This document shows, piece after piece, positions 41,967 to 50,797 of a stretch of DNA of 63,067 nucleotides. The translations under genes were made by a program, and so were the position numbers. The stretch spans positions 307,501 to 370,567 of the forward strand of contig CALYLO010000007.1 of NCBI GenBank assembly GCA_944800085.1, written 5' to 3'. The notes beneath the pieces were generated by a model. The model was not told where the DNA came from and made no database searches. It saw only the letters and a list, made by a program, of their open reading frames with translations. Numbering within the stretch: position 1 is the first letter of the stretch; each line of letters opens with the position of its first letter. Source of the stretch: Paenibacillus melissococcoides (GTDB taxonomy: Bacteria; Bacillota; Bacilli; Paenibacillales; Paenibacillaceae).

Positions 41967-42406
41967 AAGTCATTTTGTTGCAGGATGTTAAAGGACAAGG
42001 CAAGAAGGGGCAAATCAAGGAAGTCTCCGAAGGATATGCGCAGAACTTCCTGTTCAAGCAGGGACTTGCGCGTCCGGCGACGGAAGGCAATCTGAAGACC
42101 CTGGAACAGCAGAATAAATCGGAACAAAAACGCAAGGAGCAAGAGAAGCTCGATGCGGAGAAGCTCGCTGCGACCTTGAATGAGACGACGGTGCCGCTGA
42201 AGGCGAAGGCCGGAGAAGGCGGGCGCCTGTTCGGGGCGATTACGACGAAGCAGATCGCGGAAGCGCTCAGCAAAATGAAGCTCAAAATCGATAAGCGTAA
42301 GATCGAACTGGACGAACCGATTCGTTCACTCGGCTATACGAATGTAACCATAAAGCTGCACCCGGATGTAAAGGCGACAGTGAAGGTTCACGTCACGGAG
42401 GAATAA
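41963..42406 (+). CDS. rplI: 50S ribosomal protein L9
   Basis: 147 aa. MKVILLQDVKGQGKKGQIKE at the N-terminus is the L9 signature, followed by the long connecting helix and the C-terminal domain. Translationally coupled to gdpP; dnaB starts 1 base after its stop. Confidence 0.98.
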   Translation: MKVILLQDVKGQGKKGQIKEVSEGYAQNFLFKQGLARPATEGNLKTLEQQNKSEQKRKEQEKLDAEKLAATLNETTVPLKAKAGEGGRLFGAITTKQIAEALSKMKLKIDKRKIELDEPIRSLGYTNVTIKLHPDVKATVKVHVTEE

Positions 42407-42407
42407 G

Positions 42408-43763
42408 ATGAACGACTTGTTCGTTGATCGAATTCCGCCGCAAAATCTGGAGGCGGAACAAGCGGTACTCGGCGCGATTCTGTTGCAATCCGAAGCCCTG
42501 ATTACGGCAATGGAACGGATCCAGCCGGAGGACTTCTACGATCCGGCTCACCAAATGATCTACGAGGCGATGATTGAACTCGGCGAGGAGAATCAGCCTG
42601 TCGATCTCGTTACGCTGACCGCCAAGCTGCAGGCGAAGCAGCAGCTGGAGGATGTCGGCCGCATCTCGTATCTGACGAAGCTGGCCAACGCGGTGCCGAC
42701 GGCGGCCAATGTCGATTACTATGCGCAGATCATCGAAGAGAAGTCGATGATGCGCCGCCTTATTCGGACCGCGACCCAGATCGTGAGCGAAGGCTATTCC
42801 GGCGGCGATGACGTCTCCGGCCTGCTGAGCGATGCGGAGCGGCGGATTCTGGAGATATCGAATCGCCGTTCGTCCAGCGGCTTCATCGCCATCAAGGATG
42901 TGCTAATGGATGTCTATGAGCGGGTCGAATTCCTGAGCCAGCATCAGGGCGGGACGACGGGGATTCCGTCGGGATTCCCCGATCTGGATAAGATGACGTC
43001 CGGCTTCCAGCGAAGCGACCTCATTATTGTGGCGGCCCGGCCTTCCGTAGGGAAGACCGCGTTCGCGCTCAATATTGCCCAGAATGTCGGCGTGCGGGCG
43101 AAGGAGACGGTGGCGATCTTTAGTCTCGAGATGTCCGCCGCACAGCTCGTTCAGCGGATGATCTGCGCGGAATCGAACGTGGATGCCGGACGCCTGCGTA
43201 CAGGACAACTGGAGGACGACGATTGGGAGAAGCTGACGATGTCGATTGCGGCGCTGTCCGAGGCCGAAGTCTATATCGATGACACGCCGGGCGTAACGGT
43301 TGCCGATATCCGGGCGAAATGCCGGCGCCTGAAAAAAGAGCGCGGGCTGGGCATGATTCTGATTGACTACTTGCAGCTTATTCACGGGCGCGGCAAGCCG
43401 GGAGAGAACCGGCAGCAGGAAGTATCCGAGATCTCCCGGACGCTGAAGCAGATTGCCAGGGAGCTGGAAGTGCCTGTCATCGCCCTCTCGCAGCTGAGCC
43501 GGGGCGTGGAGCAGCGTCAGGATAAGCGTCCGATGATGTCCGACTTGCGGGAATCCGGTTCGATCGAGCAGGATGCCGATATCGTCGCGTTCCTGTACCG
43601 CGATGACTATTACAATCAGGATACCGAGAAGAAGAACATCATCGAGATCATTATCGCCAAGCAGCGGAATGGCCCGGTCGGAACCGTCGAGCTCGTCTTC
43701 CTCAAAAATTTCAATAAATTTGTAAGCTACGAACGCAATCATCAGGAAATGCCTGCAGGATAG
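42408..43763 (+). CDS. dnaB: replicative DNA helicase
   Basis: 451 aa, the DnaB family (called dnaC in B. subtilis). N-terminal domain with PPQNLEAEQAVLGAIL, RecA-like domain with Walker A ARPSVGKTAFALN, Walker B ILIDYLQLI, and the ELSQLSRGVEQR region (here ALSQLSRGVEQR). It unwinds DNA ahead of the fork. No intein is seen. Confidence 0.98.
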   Translation: MNDLFVDRIPPQNLEAEQAVLGAILLQSEALITAMERIQPEDFYDPAHQMIYEAMIELGEENQPVDLVTLTAKLQAKQQLEDVGRISYLTKLANAVPTAANVDYYAQIIEEKSMMRRLIRTATQIVSEGYSGGDDVSGLLSDAERRILEISNRRSSSGFIAIKDVLMDVYERVEFLSQHQGGTTGIPSGFPDLDKMTSGFQRSDLIIVAARPSVGKTAFALNIAQNVGVRAKETVAIFSLEMSAAQLVQRMICAESNVDAGRLRTGQLEDDDWEKLTMSIAALSEAEVYIDDTPGVTVADIRAKCRRLKKERGLGMILIDYLQLIHGRGKPGENRQQEVSEISRTLKQIARELEVPVIALSQLSRGVEQRQDKRPMMSDLRESGSIEQDADIVAFLYRDDYYNQDTEKKNIIEIIIAKQRNGPVGTVELVFLKNFNKFVSYERNHQEMPAG

Positions 43764-43786
43764 ACATTTAATGGGATTCATAACGT

Positions 43787-43844
43787 GCGAGCGTTACTTT
43801 TCCGAACATTGATATATGGGCGGTACGTAACGTTCGCTTTTTTA
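43787..43844 (+). terminator. yybS-gdpP-rplI-dnaB terminator
   Basis: Arms GCGAGCGTTAC (43787-43797) / GTAACGTTCGC (43827-43837) with one wobble pair and six or more Ts. Confidence 0.82.
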
Positions 43845-43873
43845 TTGACTTCGTCTTCCAACGCTGATACACT
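43845..43873 (+). promoter_or_regulatory. purA promoter
   Basis: -35 TTGACT (43845-43850), 17-base spacer, -10 TACACT (43868-43873). It begins right at the end of the upstream terminator. Confidence 0.65.
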
Positions 43874-43938
43874 TAAAATGCTGCCTTCCGAAGAATGCAG
43901 CGAATATTGGTGTGTGAACACCCGACGGGGGTATGAAA

Positions 43939-45222
43939 ATGTCTACAGTAGTCGTCGTAGGAACCCAATGGGGTGACGAGGGAAAAGGGAAAATCACCGA
44001 TTTCCTCGCCGAAAGCGCAGATGTAGTGGCGCGATATCAAGGCGGTAACAATGCGGGGCACACGATCCTAATCAATAATAAAAAGTATAAGCTGAGCCTG
44101 ATACCATCCGGCATCTTCTACAAGGACAAAATCTGTGTCATCGGAAACGGCATGGTGGTCAATCCAAAGGCGTTAATCGAAGAAATTGGATATATTCATG
44201 AAAATGGCTTCTCGACCGACAATCTCCGCATCAGCGATCGGGCGCATGTCATTATGCCATATCATATGGTGCTGGACGGGTTGGAGGAAGAACGCAAAGG
44301 ACCGAACAAAATCGGGACGACCCGCAAAGGGATCGGCCCTGCCTATATGGACAAAGCGGCGCGCAACGGCATTCGCATCGTCGACTTGCTCGACAAGGAC
44401 GTATTCGAAGAGAAATTCCGCCATCTCGCCAAAGAGAAGAACGAATTGATCCGAATGTACGGGGGCGAAGAGTTGGATATTGAAGCGACGCTCAACGAAT
44501 ATCTGCAATATGCGGATGCGATCCGCAAGTATGTCGTCGACACTTCCGTCGTGTTGAACGACGCGATCGATGCCGGCAAGAAGGTGCTGTTCGAAGGGGC
44601 GCAAGGCGTCATGCTCGATATCGACCAAGGCACCTATCCGTTCGTTACGTCTTCGAATCCGACGGCAGGCGGCGTCTGCATCGGTTCGGGCGTGGGACCG
44701 TCCAAGATCGAAGAGGTTATCGGCGTCGCCAAGGCTTATACGACACGCGTAGGCGACGGTCCGTTCCCGACGGAGCTGAACTGCGAGACGGGAGACTTCA
44801 TCCGCGAAGCGGGCCATGAGTACGGCACCGTTACCGGCCGCGCGCGCCGCGTCGGCTGGTTCGACAGCGTCGTCGTGCGCCATGCCCGCCGGGTAAGCGG
44901 CATTACCGGATTGTCCCTGAACTCGCTGGACGTGCTGACCGGCTTGAAGACGGTCAAAATCTGCACGGCTTACAAATATCGCGATCAGGTGATTGAGCAC
45001 TATCCGGCGAACTTGAACATGCTCGCGGAATGCGAAGCCATCTACGAGGAAATGCCAGGCTGGACGGAAGACATCTCGCAATGCAAGACAATGGAAGAGC
45101 TGCCGGAGACCACCCGCAACTATGTGAAGCGGGTATCCGAGCTGACAGGCATTCCGATCTCGATCTTTTCGGTCGGACGCAATCGCGAGCAGACGAACCA
45201 GGTTCGTCCAATCTACCGCTAA
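43939..45222 (+). CDS. purA: adenylosuccinate synthetase
   Basis: 427 aa. Converts IMP and aspartate to adenylosuccinate using GTP. VVVVGTQWGDEGKGK is the P-loop signature; GNNAGHT and GTTRKGIGPAY follow. The ATG at 43939 is 6 bases from GGGGG and gives the usual MSTVVVVGTQ start; an ATG two codons earlier is also in frame. Confidence 0.98.
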   Translation: MSTVVVVGTQWGDEGKGKITDFLAESADVVARYQGGNNAGHTILINNKKYKLSLIPSGIFYKDKICVIGNGMVVNPKALIEEIGYIHENGFSTDNLRISDRAHVIMPYHMVLDGLEEERKGPNKIGTTRKGIGPAYMDKAARNGIRIVDLLDKDVFEEKFRHLAKEKNELIRMYGGEELDIEATLNEYLQYADAIRKYVVDTSVVLNDAIDAGKKVLFEGAQGVMLDIDQGTYPFVTSSNPTAGGVCIGSGVGPSKIEEVIGVAKAYTTRVGDGPFPTELNCETGDFIREAGHEYGTVTGRARRVGWFDSVVVRHARRVSGITGLSLNSLDVLTGLKTVKICTAYKYRDQVIEHYPANLNMLAECEAIYEEMPGWTEDISQCKTMEELPETTRNYVKRVSELTGIPISIFSVGRNREQTNQVRPIYR

Positions 45223-45246
45223 TACATGAAAACACTTGATGATAAT

Positions 45247-45280
45247 CGGTTGTTCCCGAGAGGAACGGCCGGTTTTTTTT
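45247..45280 (+). terminator. purA terminator
   Basis: CGG-TT-GTTCC / GGAAC-GG-CCG stem (with wobble pairs), followed by eight Ts. Confidence 0.85.
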
Positions 45281-45378
45281 GCGCATATGTGGGCATACTA
45301 AGCAGTAACACATTTGCAACTCTATCCGTTCTCTCTTCCATTGCTAGACGGACGGGTAGTTGGCTGGGAGGCATTATT

Positions 45379-46044
45379 ATGCGCATGACGCTACGCATTA
45401 TCCGCCTGATCGCCATCATCGTGACGGTCAGCGTATTATCCGGCTTTATTACGATAGCCACGACAGCGGTCGTCGTCGATCGCTATATTCAATCGGCGTT
45501 GAACACGTTCCAGATTCCGATAGAGCGGCCTTCTCTCACGCTCGCGACGATGTGGGGAGAGCTGTTCGGAGGCGGAGGCAAGGGGCAGCCGGACGGCAGC
45601 AAGCAGACGCCGCAGAGTCCGCAAGCGCCGGCAGCAGGCAAGAAAGGAACCGATCCGCCGAAGGAGGATCCGGGTGACGGAGCGCTGCCTGTGATGGGCG
45701 GAATCTCTTCTGCCGAGGCGGCAGAGAGGGAGCGGGTCGTCATCTCCCCGGACGCGCTGTCCCGCAATAAAGAAGAGATACCGGCATCCGATAAGGAGCA
45801 GCTATTCGCCACCTTGATGAAGAAGCTGCCCCAGGAGGAGATGCAGCGGCTGTCTGCCTTGATGGAGGACGGCCTGACGGCGGCGGAGCTGACGGAAGCC
45901 GAGCAGATTTTGGCGAAGTATTTGAATGATGAAGAATATGGGCAGATGCTCGAATGGTTGAAGGGCAAGCCAGACAAGGCGGAGGAGCTGAACTCATCAT
46001 CCGAGGCGAATGGCCAAGCGGATGCCCCGGAAGGAACGCCTTAA
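45379..46044 (+). CDS. hypothetical membrane-anchored protein
   Basis: 221 aa. One N-terminal membrane helix (about residues 8-36), then a Gly/Pro/Lys-rich linker and an acidic helical C-terminal domain (LFATLMKKLPQEEMQRLSAL). The product is unknown; this type appears between purA and the M23 gene in Paenibacillus-like genomes as far as I recall. The ATG at 45379 follows GGGAGG; the frame is open further upstream but crosses the purA terminator. Confidence 0.72.
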   Translation: MRMTLRIIRLIAIIVTVSVLSGFITIATTAVVVDRYIQSALNTFQIPIERPSLTLATMWGELFGGGGKGQPDGSKQTPQSPQAPAAGKKGTDPPKEDPGDGALPVMGGISSAEAAERERVVISPDALSRNKEEIPASDKEQLFATLMKKLPQEEMQRLSALMEDGLTAAELTEAEQILAKYLNDEEYGQMLEWLKGKPDKAEELNSSSEANGQADAPEGTP

Positions 46045-46090
46045 CTCTTCGCTGGCTTAATGCAAGGCCGGCAGCGTGCCAATCATGAAT

Positions 46091-46147
46091 AAAAAACACG
46101 GTTACGGCGCATCTTGCATAGCAGGTGCGCCATAGCCGTGTTTTTTC
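46091..46147 (+). terminator. terminator, probably bidirectional
   Basis: Long stem AAAAAACACGG...CCGTGTTTTTT with inner GGCGCA/TGCGCC. Confidence 0.9.
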
Positions 46148-46193
46148 GTTTAAAATCGAAAATCTCCTTAATTTTGCCCATTTTTTTCGTCAG

Positions 46194-46223
46194 TTGCATT
46201 GTTCTTCCGACCTATGTTACAGT
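46194..46223 (+). promoter_or_regulatory. promoter of the M23 peptidase gene
   Basis: -35 TTGCAT (46194-46199), 18-base spacer, -10 TACAGT (46218-46223). It predicts a leader of about 190 bases that contains a nested hairpin GCCT..GTAC/GTAC..AGGC near 46319-46345. Confidence 0.5.
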
Positions 46224-46422
46224 ATTAAAGGTGGAAAAAAGATGACAAAACTTTAACCATTTGTCGGGGTCCACAGCATGATGCATAGACAGAATGGATA
46301 CGGATACAGGGAATCGAGCCTTGCTAGTACGTCGCGTACAGGCTTGCATGGCCACCGTTCGATGTCCCGTTGTAATCGGCGCAGAAGTCTTGATATCAGA
46401 TGTGAAGCAAAAGGAGACTGAC

Positions 46423-47955
46423 ATGGAACGTTACGATAGCGATCACCGGAAGGATGAGAAGAATTCGGTCTCAGGCAGCCGGTGGCAACAATGGAAGACA
46501 GCGTGGCGTCGGATGATGCCGGAATCCGCCCAACAGTGGATCGCTGTTCACCGGAAGCAACTTGGTCTGACTCTGGGGGGCGCAGCGCTTATCGCTGCAT
46601 CGATCTGGGGCGGAACCGCTTATGTTCAAGCGAATACGGTAGCGTATTTTCACGTATATAACAATAATGAATGGGTAGGAACGGTCTCCAGTCTGGACGA
46701 GCTGGAGTCGTTCTATGCGAAGAAGCAGCAGGAAGAGCAAGGGAAATATCCGAATGCCCATATCCAGCTCGACACGAAGAATATTCGTACAGAGCCGGAT
46801 ACCGGCTTCAAGGCGAAGCCGACGACGGCAGAGACGATTGCCAAGTTGGACAGTACGCTGAAGCCGTATGCGGCTGGCGTCCAGCTCAAGGTGAACGGCA
46901 AGAGCATCGGCATCGTGAAGGATGAAGCGACGGCGGAGAAGATTCTTGCCCAGATTAAGTCGAAGTATTCCGGAAAGGCGGGCAAGGGCACATCGGCCAA
47001 GGAGGTTAAGGTGCTGTCCGCGCCGGTCCGTTCCGCGAATGCGACGAAGGCGATGTCCCGGGTGGAGTCGGTCGAGTTCCGCGAGCGGATAAGCCTGGAC
47101 GAGAGCAATACCGATCCGCAGCAGGTGCTGGAGCCGGAGGAGGCGCTCCGGATGCTGACGACCGGCGTCACCAAGCCGGTCCAGTATACCGTGAAGGAGG
47201 GAGATACGCTCTCTTCGATCGCCAAAAAGCAGAATGTGCCGCTGGAAACAATCTACCGCAATAATCCGAACGTCGGGGAAGAAGTGTTGAAGCCGGGACA
47301 AAAGTTGGATCTGACCGATGCGAAGCCGATGATAACGGTGAAGACCGTAGAAGCGTATAGCGAATATTTGGTGACGGAGCCGCAGCGGATCATCAAGGAG
47401 GATCCGGATATGCGCGCAGGCGAATCGAAGGTCGTGCGCAAGGGCAAGCAGGGTCTGAAGCGGATGTCGTACCGACTGACGAAGGATAACGGCAAGCTGA
47501 CTCATGAAGAGTGGATTGAGCAAGAGGTGATCGAGCCTTCCGTTCCCGAGATAATTTTGCGCGGGACGAAGGTGGTGCGCGGCGAGGGGACAGGCACCTT
47601 CGATTGGCCCGTCAACGGGGCTACGCTGACAAGCGGCTTCGGCAGCCGTTGGGGCCGGACGCATAAAGGCATCGATCTCGTATCGTCCGACCGTTCGATC
47701 ATGGCAGCGGACGAAGGCGTCGTCATTTTTGCCGGACAGAAGAGCGGCTATGGCAATGCCATCATCGTCGACCATAACAACGGCTACAAGACGCTGTACG
47801 GCCATCTTAACTCCATTAACGTCGATGTCGGCGATATTGTCGAGAAGGGACAAGATATCGGCGTGATGGGCAATACGGGCAATTCGACGGGCACGCATCT
47901 TCATTTTGAGATTCATGTGAACGATGAGGTCCAGAATCCTTTAAAATACTTATAA
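46423..47955 (+). CDS. LysM-G5-M23 peptidoglycan endopeptidase
   Basis: 510 aa. One N-terminal membrane segment (about residues 45-65), a long periplasm-side region, a LysM repeat (YTVKEGDTLSSIAKKQNVPL), a G5 domain (about residues 310-385) and a C-terminal M23 (LytM-type) domain with GRTHKGIDL, LYGHL and THLHFEIHV zinc ligands. It cleaves peptide cross-links in the wall. The ATG at 46423 follows AAGGAG. It lies just upstream of walRK, the master regulator of wall hydrolases. Confidence 0.95.
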   Translation: MERYDSDHRKDEKNSVSGSRWQQWKTAWRRMMPESAQQWIAVHRKQLGLTLGGAALIAASIWGGTAYVQANTVAYFHVYNNNEWVGTVSSLDELESFYAKKQQEEQGKYPNAHIQLDTKNIRTEPDTGFKAKPTTAETIAKLDSTLKPYAAGVQLKVNGKSIGIVKDEATAEKILAQIKSKYSGKAGKGTSAKEVKVLSAPVRSANATKAMSRVESVEFRERISLDESNTDPQQVLEPEEALRMLTTGVTKPVQYTVKEGDTLSSIAKKQNVPLETIYRNNPNVGEEVLKPGQKLDLTDAKPMITVKTVEAYSEYLVTEPQRIIKEDPDMRAGESKVVRKGKQGLKRMSYRLTKDNGKLTHEEWIEQEVIEPSVPEIILRGTKVVRGEGTGTFDWPVNGATLTSGFGSRWGRTHKGIDLVSSDRSIMAADEGVVIFAGQKSGYGNAIIVDHNNGYKTLYGHLNSINVDVGDIVEKGQDIGVMGNTGNSTGTHLHFEIHVNDEVQNPLKYL

Positions 47956-47971
47956 TTGTTTAAACGATACC

Positions 47972-48001
47972 GAGGCGGGAGAATCACTCCCGCCTCTTTT
48001 T
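47972..48001 (+). terminator. M23 gene terminator
   Basis: Perfect 10-bp stem GAGGCGGGAG / CTCCCGCCTC with five Ts. Confidence 0.95.
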
Positions 48002-48208
48002 GGTGCATCCATGGCAGAGCCGGAACAAAGGCGTATGGCGAAGAATAATTTATTAAATTTGTCCAATCTGGGGTTGACATTCGGGATGGGCCGGCAAATA
48101 TGGTAATATAGAGGGGCACGGATCGTATGAACTGATTCTATCGATACATGACAAGTTGGAACGAATCATAACAGGGGACATTTTCAAGATAGAGAGAGGT
48201 GTGGCTTC

Positions 48209-48943
48209 ATGCACGGCAAAATTCTCGTGGTGGATGATGAGCAGCCGATAGCGGATATTCTCAAATTCAATCTGGAAAAGGAAGGGTACGAGGTCATCTG
48301 CGCCTTCGACGGCGGTACGGCGGTCGAGCTCGCGCTGTCGGAGAAGCCGGACCTGATCCTGCTCGATCTGATGCTGCCGGTGAAGGACGGAATGGATGTG
48401 TGCCGGGAGATCAGACAGCATCTTCATATGCCGATCATTATGCTGACGGCGAAGGATACGGAGCTGGACAAGGTGCTCGGGCTGGAGATGGGCGCTGACG
48501 ATTATGTGACGAAGCCGTTCAGCACGCGCGAGATGCTGGCGCGGGTCAAGGCGCATCTGCGGCGGCAGAACAAGGCGTCCGCTCAAGCGGCGGCCGAAGA
48601 GCAGGGCACGGATAACGGCGAGAAGCAAGGCATGCGGCTGCATGAGCTGCTGATTGACACCGATATGTATGTCGTGTACAAGAACAAGGAAATGCTCGAT
48701 CTGACCCACCGGGAGTACGAGCTGCTTCATTATCTGGTTCGAAATGCAGGCAAGGTCATGACCCGGGAGCATCTGCTGCAGGCGGTATGGGGATATGAGT
48801 ATTTCGGCGATGTCCGTACGGTAGACGTGACGATTCGCCGACTGCGCGAGAAGATCGAGGATGATCCGAGCAAGCCGGAGTACATCATTACGCGGCGGGG
48901 CCTCGGTTATATGATGCGCAACCCGCGTAACGGGGGCTTCTAA
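48209..48943 (+). CDS. walR: response regulator WalR (YycF)
   Basis: 244 aa. Receiver domain with phospho-acceptor Asp53 (LLDLMLP) and acidic pocket VVDDE; OmpR-type winged helix with LTHREYELLHYL and VWGYEYFGDVRTVDVTIRRL. Controls autolysins and wall metabolism. The upstream region has a TGGTAATAT (48101-48109) that may be an extended -10. The stop codon abuts the walK start. Confidence 0.97.
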   Translation: MHGKILVVDDEQPIADILKFNLEKEGYEVICAFDGGTAVELALSEKPDLILLDLMLPVKDGMDVCREIRQHLHMPIIMLTAKDTELDKVLGLEMGADDYVTKPFSTREMLARVKAHLRRQNKASAQAAAEEQGTDNGEKQGMRLHELLIDTDMYVVYKNKEMLDLTHREYELLHYLVRNAGKVMTREHLLQAVWGYEYFGDVRTVDVTIRRLREKIEDDPSKPEYIITRRGLGYMMRNPRNGGF

Positions 48944-50797
48944 ATGAAGCGGGGGATCGGCCGGTTTTTTCGCACGATTCAAGCGAAGCTGATCATTATT
49001 TACGTCTTGCTCATTCTGATCGCGATGCAACTAATCGGTGTATACTTCGTCAGCTCGATGAAGAATTCGTTGACGCTGAACTTTTCCCGTGATCTGCGCA
49101 ATACGGCGGGGCTGCTGTCTCTTTATACGGGCCAGACATTGAAGGGCGACGAGACGGTAGACAATCCGAATACGATTAAAGAGATCGATCGGTTCGTTCG
49201 CAACTTCATCAATATGAACGGCATGGAGATTCAGGTGCTGGATGCGACGGGCCGGGTGTTGACGACCTCCTCGCAGACGAGCACGGAATATGTCGGACGC
49301 AAAAATACGGAGCCGGTCGTGAACCGCGCGCTGCAGGGGATCAGCTATAACGAGGAAGTTGTCATCGACGACAAAAACGTGCGCAAGCAGATTGTGGCGC
49401 AGCCCGTCTACTCGAACGGGAAGCTGGTCGGCGCCCTGTATATCGTCGCCTCGATGAAGGAGCTGTACGAGACGATCAACGGAATCAACCGCATCTTCTT
49501 CTCCGGGATGGCGATCGCGCTCGGCTTGACGGCGGTGCTGGGCATCATTCTCGCCCATACGATTACGCAGCCGATCAAGGAGATAACGAAGCAGGCGACG
49601 AAAGTGGCGGAGGGGAACTTCGGTGGCGAAGTCCCGGTGCTCGGCACGGACGAGATCGGACAGCTCAGCGAGGCATTCAACTATATGACGCGGAGGCTGC
49701 AGGAAGCGCTCAATGCGAATGAGGAAGAGAAGGAGAAGCTGGCTTCTATTCTGACCAATATGAGCGACGGCGTTATCGCGACGGACGAAGCGGGACAAGT
49801 CATTCTCGTCAACCGCCGGGCTTGCCTTATGCTGGGGATTCGGGAGGCGGATGCCTTGGGCCGGTCGATCGCCGGGCTGCTCAGCATTCCCGCTCCGCAG
49901 GTCGAGCAGCTCGTCAGCGGGGAGAACAACGGGATGCTGCTCCCGGCGCGTGCAGACGGCGATGCGGCCCAGCCGGGCGGCGATACGGTGCTGCGGGTCT
50001 CGTTCACCCCGATTCACCGCCGCGGCGAAGGCATGACCGGCTCGATTGTCGTCCTGCAGGATGTGACCGAGCAGGAGAAGCTGGAGCAATCGCGCCGCGA
50101 ATTCGTCGCGAATGTGTCGCATGAGCTGCGCACGCCGCTCACGACGATCAAGAGCTATGCGGAAGCGCTGGAGGACGGCGCCCTGGAGGAGAAGGAGCTG
50201 TCCGGGCGCTTCGTCGGCGTCATCCGCAATGAGACGGAACGGATGATCCGGCTCGTGACGGATCTGCTTCATCTGTCGCGGCTTGATTCGAAGCAGGCGA
50301 TTATGCGCAAGCAGCCGACCGATATTGCCGAGATGCTGGAGGATGTGCTGGACCGCTTCTCCTTCCAGTTCCGCAAGAAACGGATTACGGCCAAGGCCTC
50401 GGTCGAGGGAACCAATATTCCGGTCGTCATCGACCGCGATCAGATTGATCAACTGCTCGACAATCTCGTGTCGAATGCATTGAAATATACGCCGGATGGC
50501 GGCGAGGTTACCTTGTCCGCCCTCTTCCGGGAAGATAAGCCGAGCGTTGAGGTGAACGTTAGCGACAACGGAATCGGCATTCCGCAAAAGGATTTGGAGC
50601 GTATTTTCGAACGCTTCTACCGCGTCGACAAGGCGCGATCGAGAAATATGGGAGGAACCGGTCTGGGGTTGTCCATTGCCCGGGAAATTGTGCGGGCGCA
50701 TGGCGGGGATATCCGAATCGAGTCGGAATGGAATGAAGGCACGAAGGTGACCTTCACCCTTCCGGTATCGGCCGAAGGGAGTGACCCAAGCGTATGA
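48944..50797 (+). CDS. walK: sensor histidine kinase WalK (YycG)
   Basis: 617 aa. Two membrane segments (about residues 14-34 and 186-207) enclosing an extracellular PAS-like domain, then HAMP, cytoplasmic PAS, HisKA with His393 in FVANVSHELRTPL, and HATPase with NALKYTPDGG, DNGIGIP and GGTGLGLSIA. Phosphorylates WalR. It starts right after the walR stop and overlaps walH by 4 bases. Confidence 0.97.
   Translation: MKRGIGRFFRTIQAKLIIIYVLLILIAMQLIGVYFVSSMKNSLTLNFSRDLRNTAGLLSLYTGQTLKGDETVDNPNTIKEIDRFVRNFINMNGMEIQVLDATGRVLTTSSQTSTEYVGRKNTEPVVNRALQGISYNEEVVIDDKNVRKQIVAQPVYSNGKLVGALYIVASMKELYETINGINRIFFSGMAIALGLTAVLGIILAHTITQPIKEITKQATKVAEGNFGGEVPVLGTDEIGQLSEAFNYMTRRLQEALNANEEEKEKLASILTNMSDGVIATDEAGQVILVNRRACLMLGIREADALGRSIAGLLSIPAPQVEQLVSGENNGMLLPARADGDAAQPGGDTVLRVSFTPIHRRGEGMTGSIVVLQDVTEQEKLEQSRREFVANVSHELRTPLTTIKSYAEALEDGALEEKELSGRFVGVIRNETERMIRLVTDLLHLSRLDSKQAIMRKQPTDIAEMLEDVLDRFSFQFRKKRITAKASVEGTNIPVVIDRDQIDQLLDNLVSNALKYTPDGGEVTLSALFREDKPSVEVNVSDNGIGIPQKDLERIFERFYRVDKARSRNMGGTGLGLSIAREIVRAHGGDIRIESEWNEGTKVTFTLPVSAEGSDPSV

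Noticed and set aside
43785..43976. 63-aa frame between dnaB and purA
   Set aside because: Covers the dnaB terminator and purA promoter and runs into purA out of frame.
46224..46422. c-di-AMP (ydaO-type) riboswitch before the M23 gene
   Set aside because: M23 genes often carry one, but I could not align the conserved ydaO core; kept only as a generic structured leader.
46471..47916. Minus-strand frame of 481 aa opposite the M23 gene
   Set aside because: Antisense shadow; the plus frame carries LysM, G5 and M23 domains.
48074..48109. Standard walR promoter TTGACA...TAATAT
   Set aside because: The spacer would be 24 bases, too long; an extended -10 alone is possible.
49031..50701. Long minus-strand open frame of 556 aa opposite walK
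   Set aside because: Arg/His/Gln-rich antisense shadow of walK with no domain.
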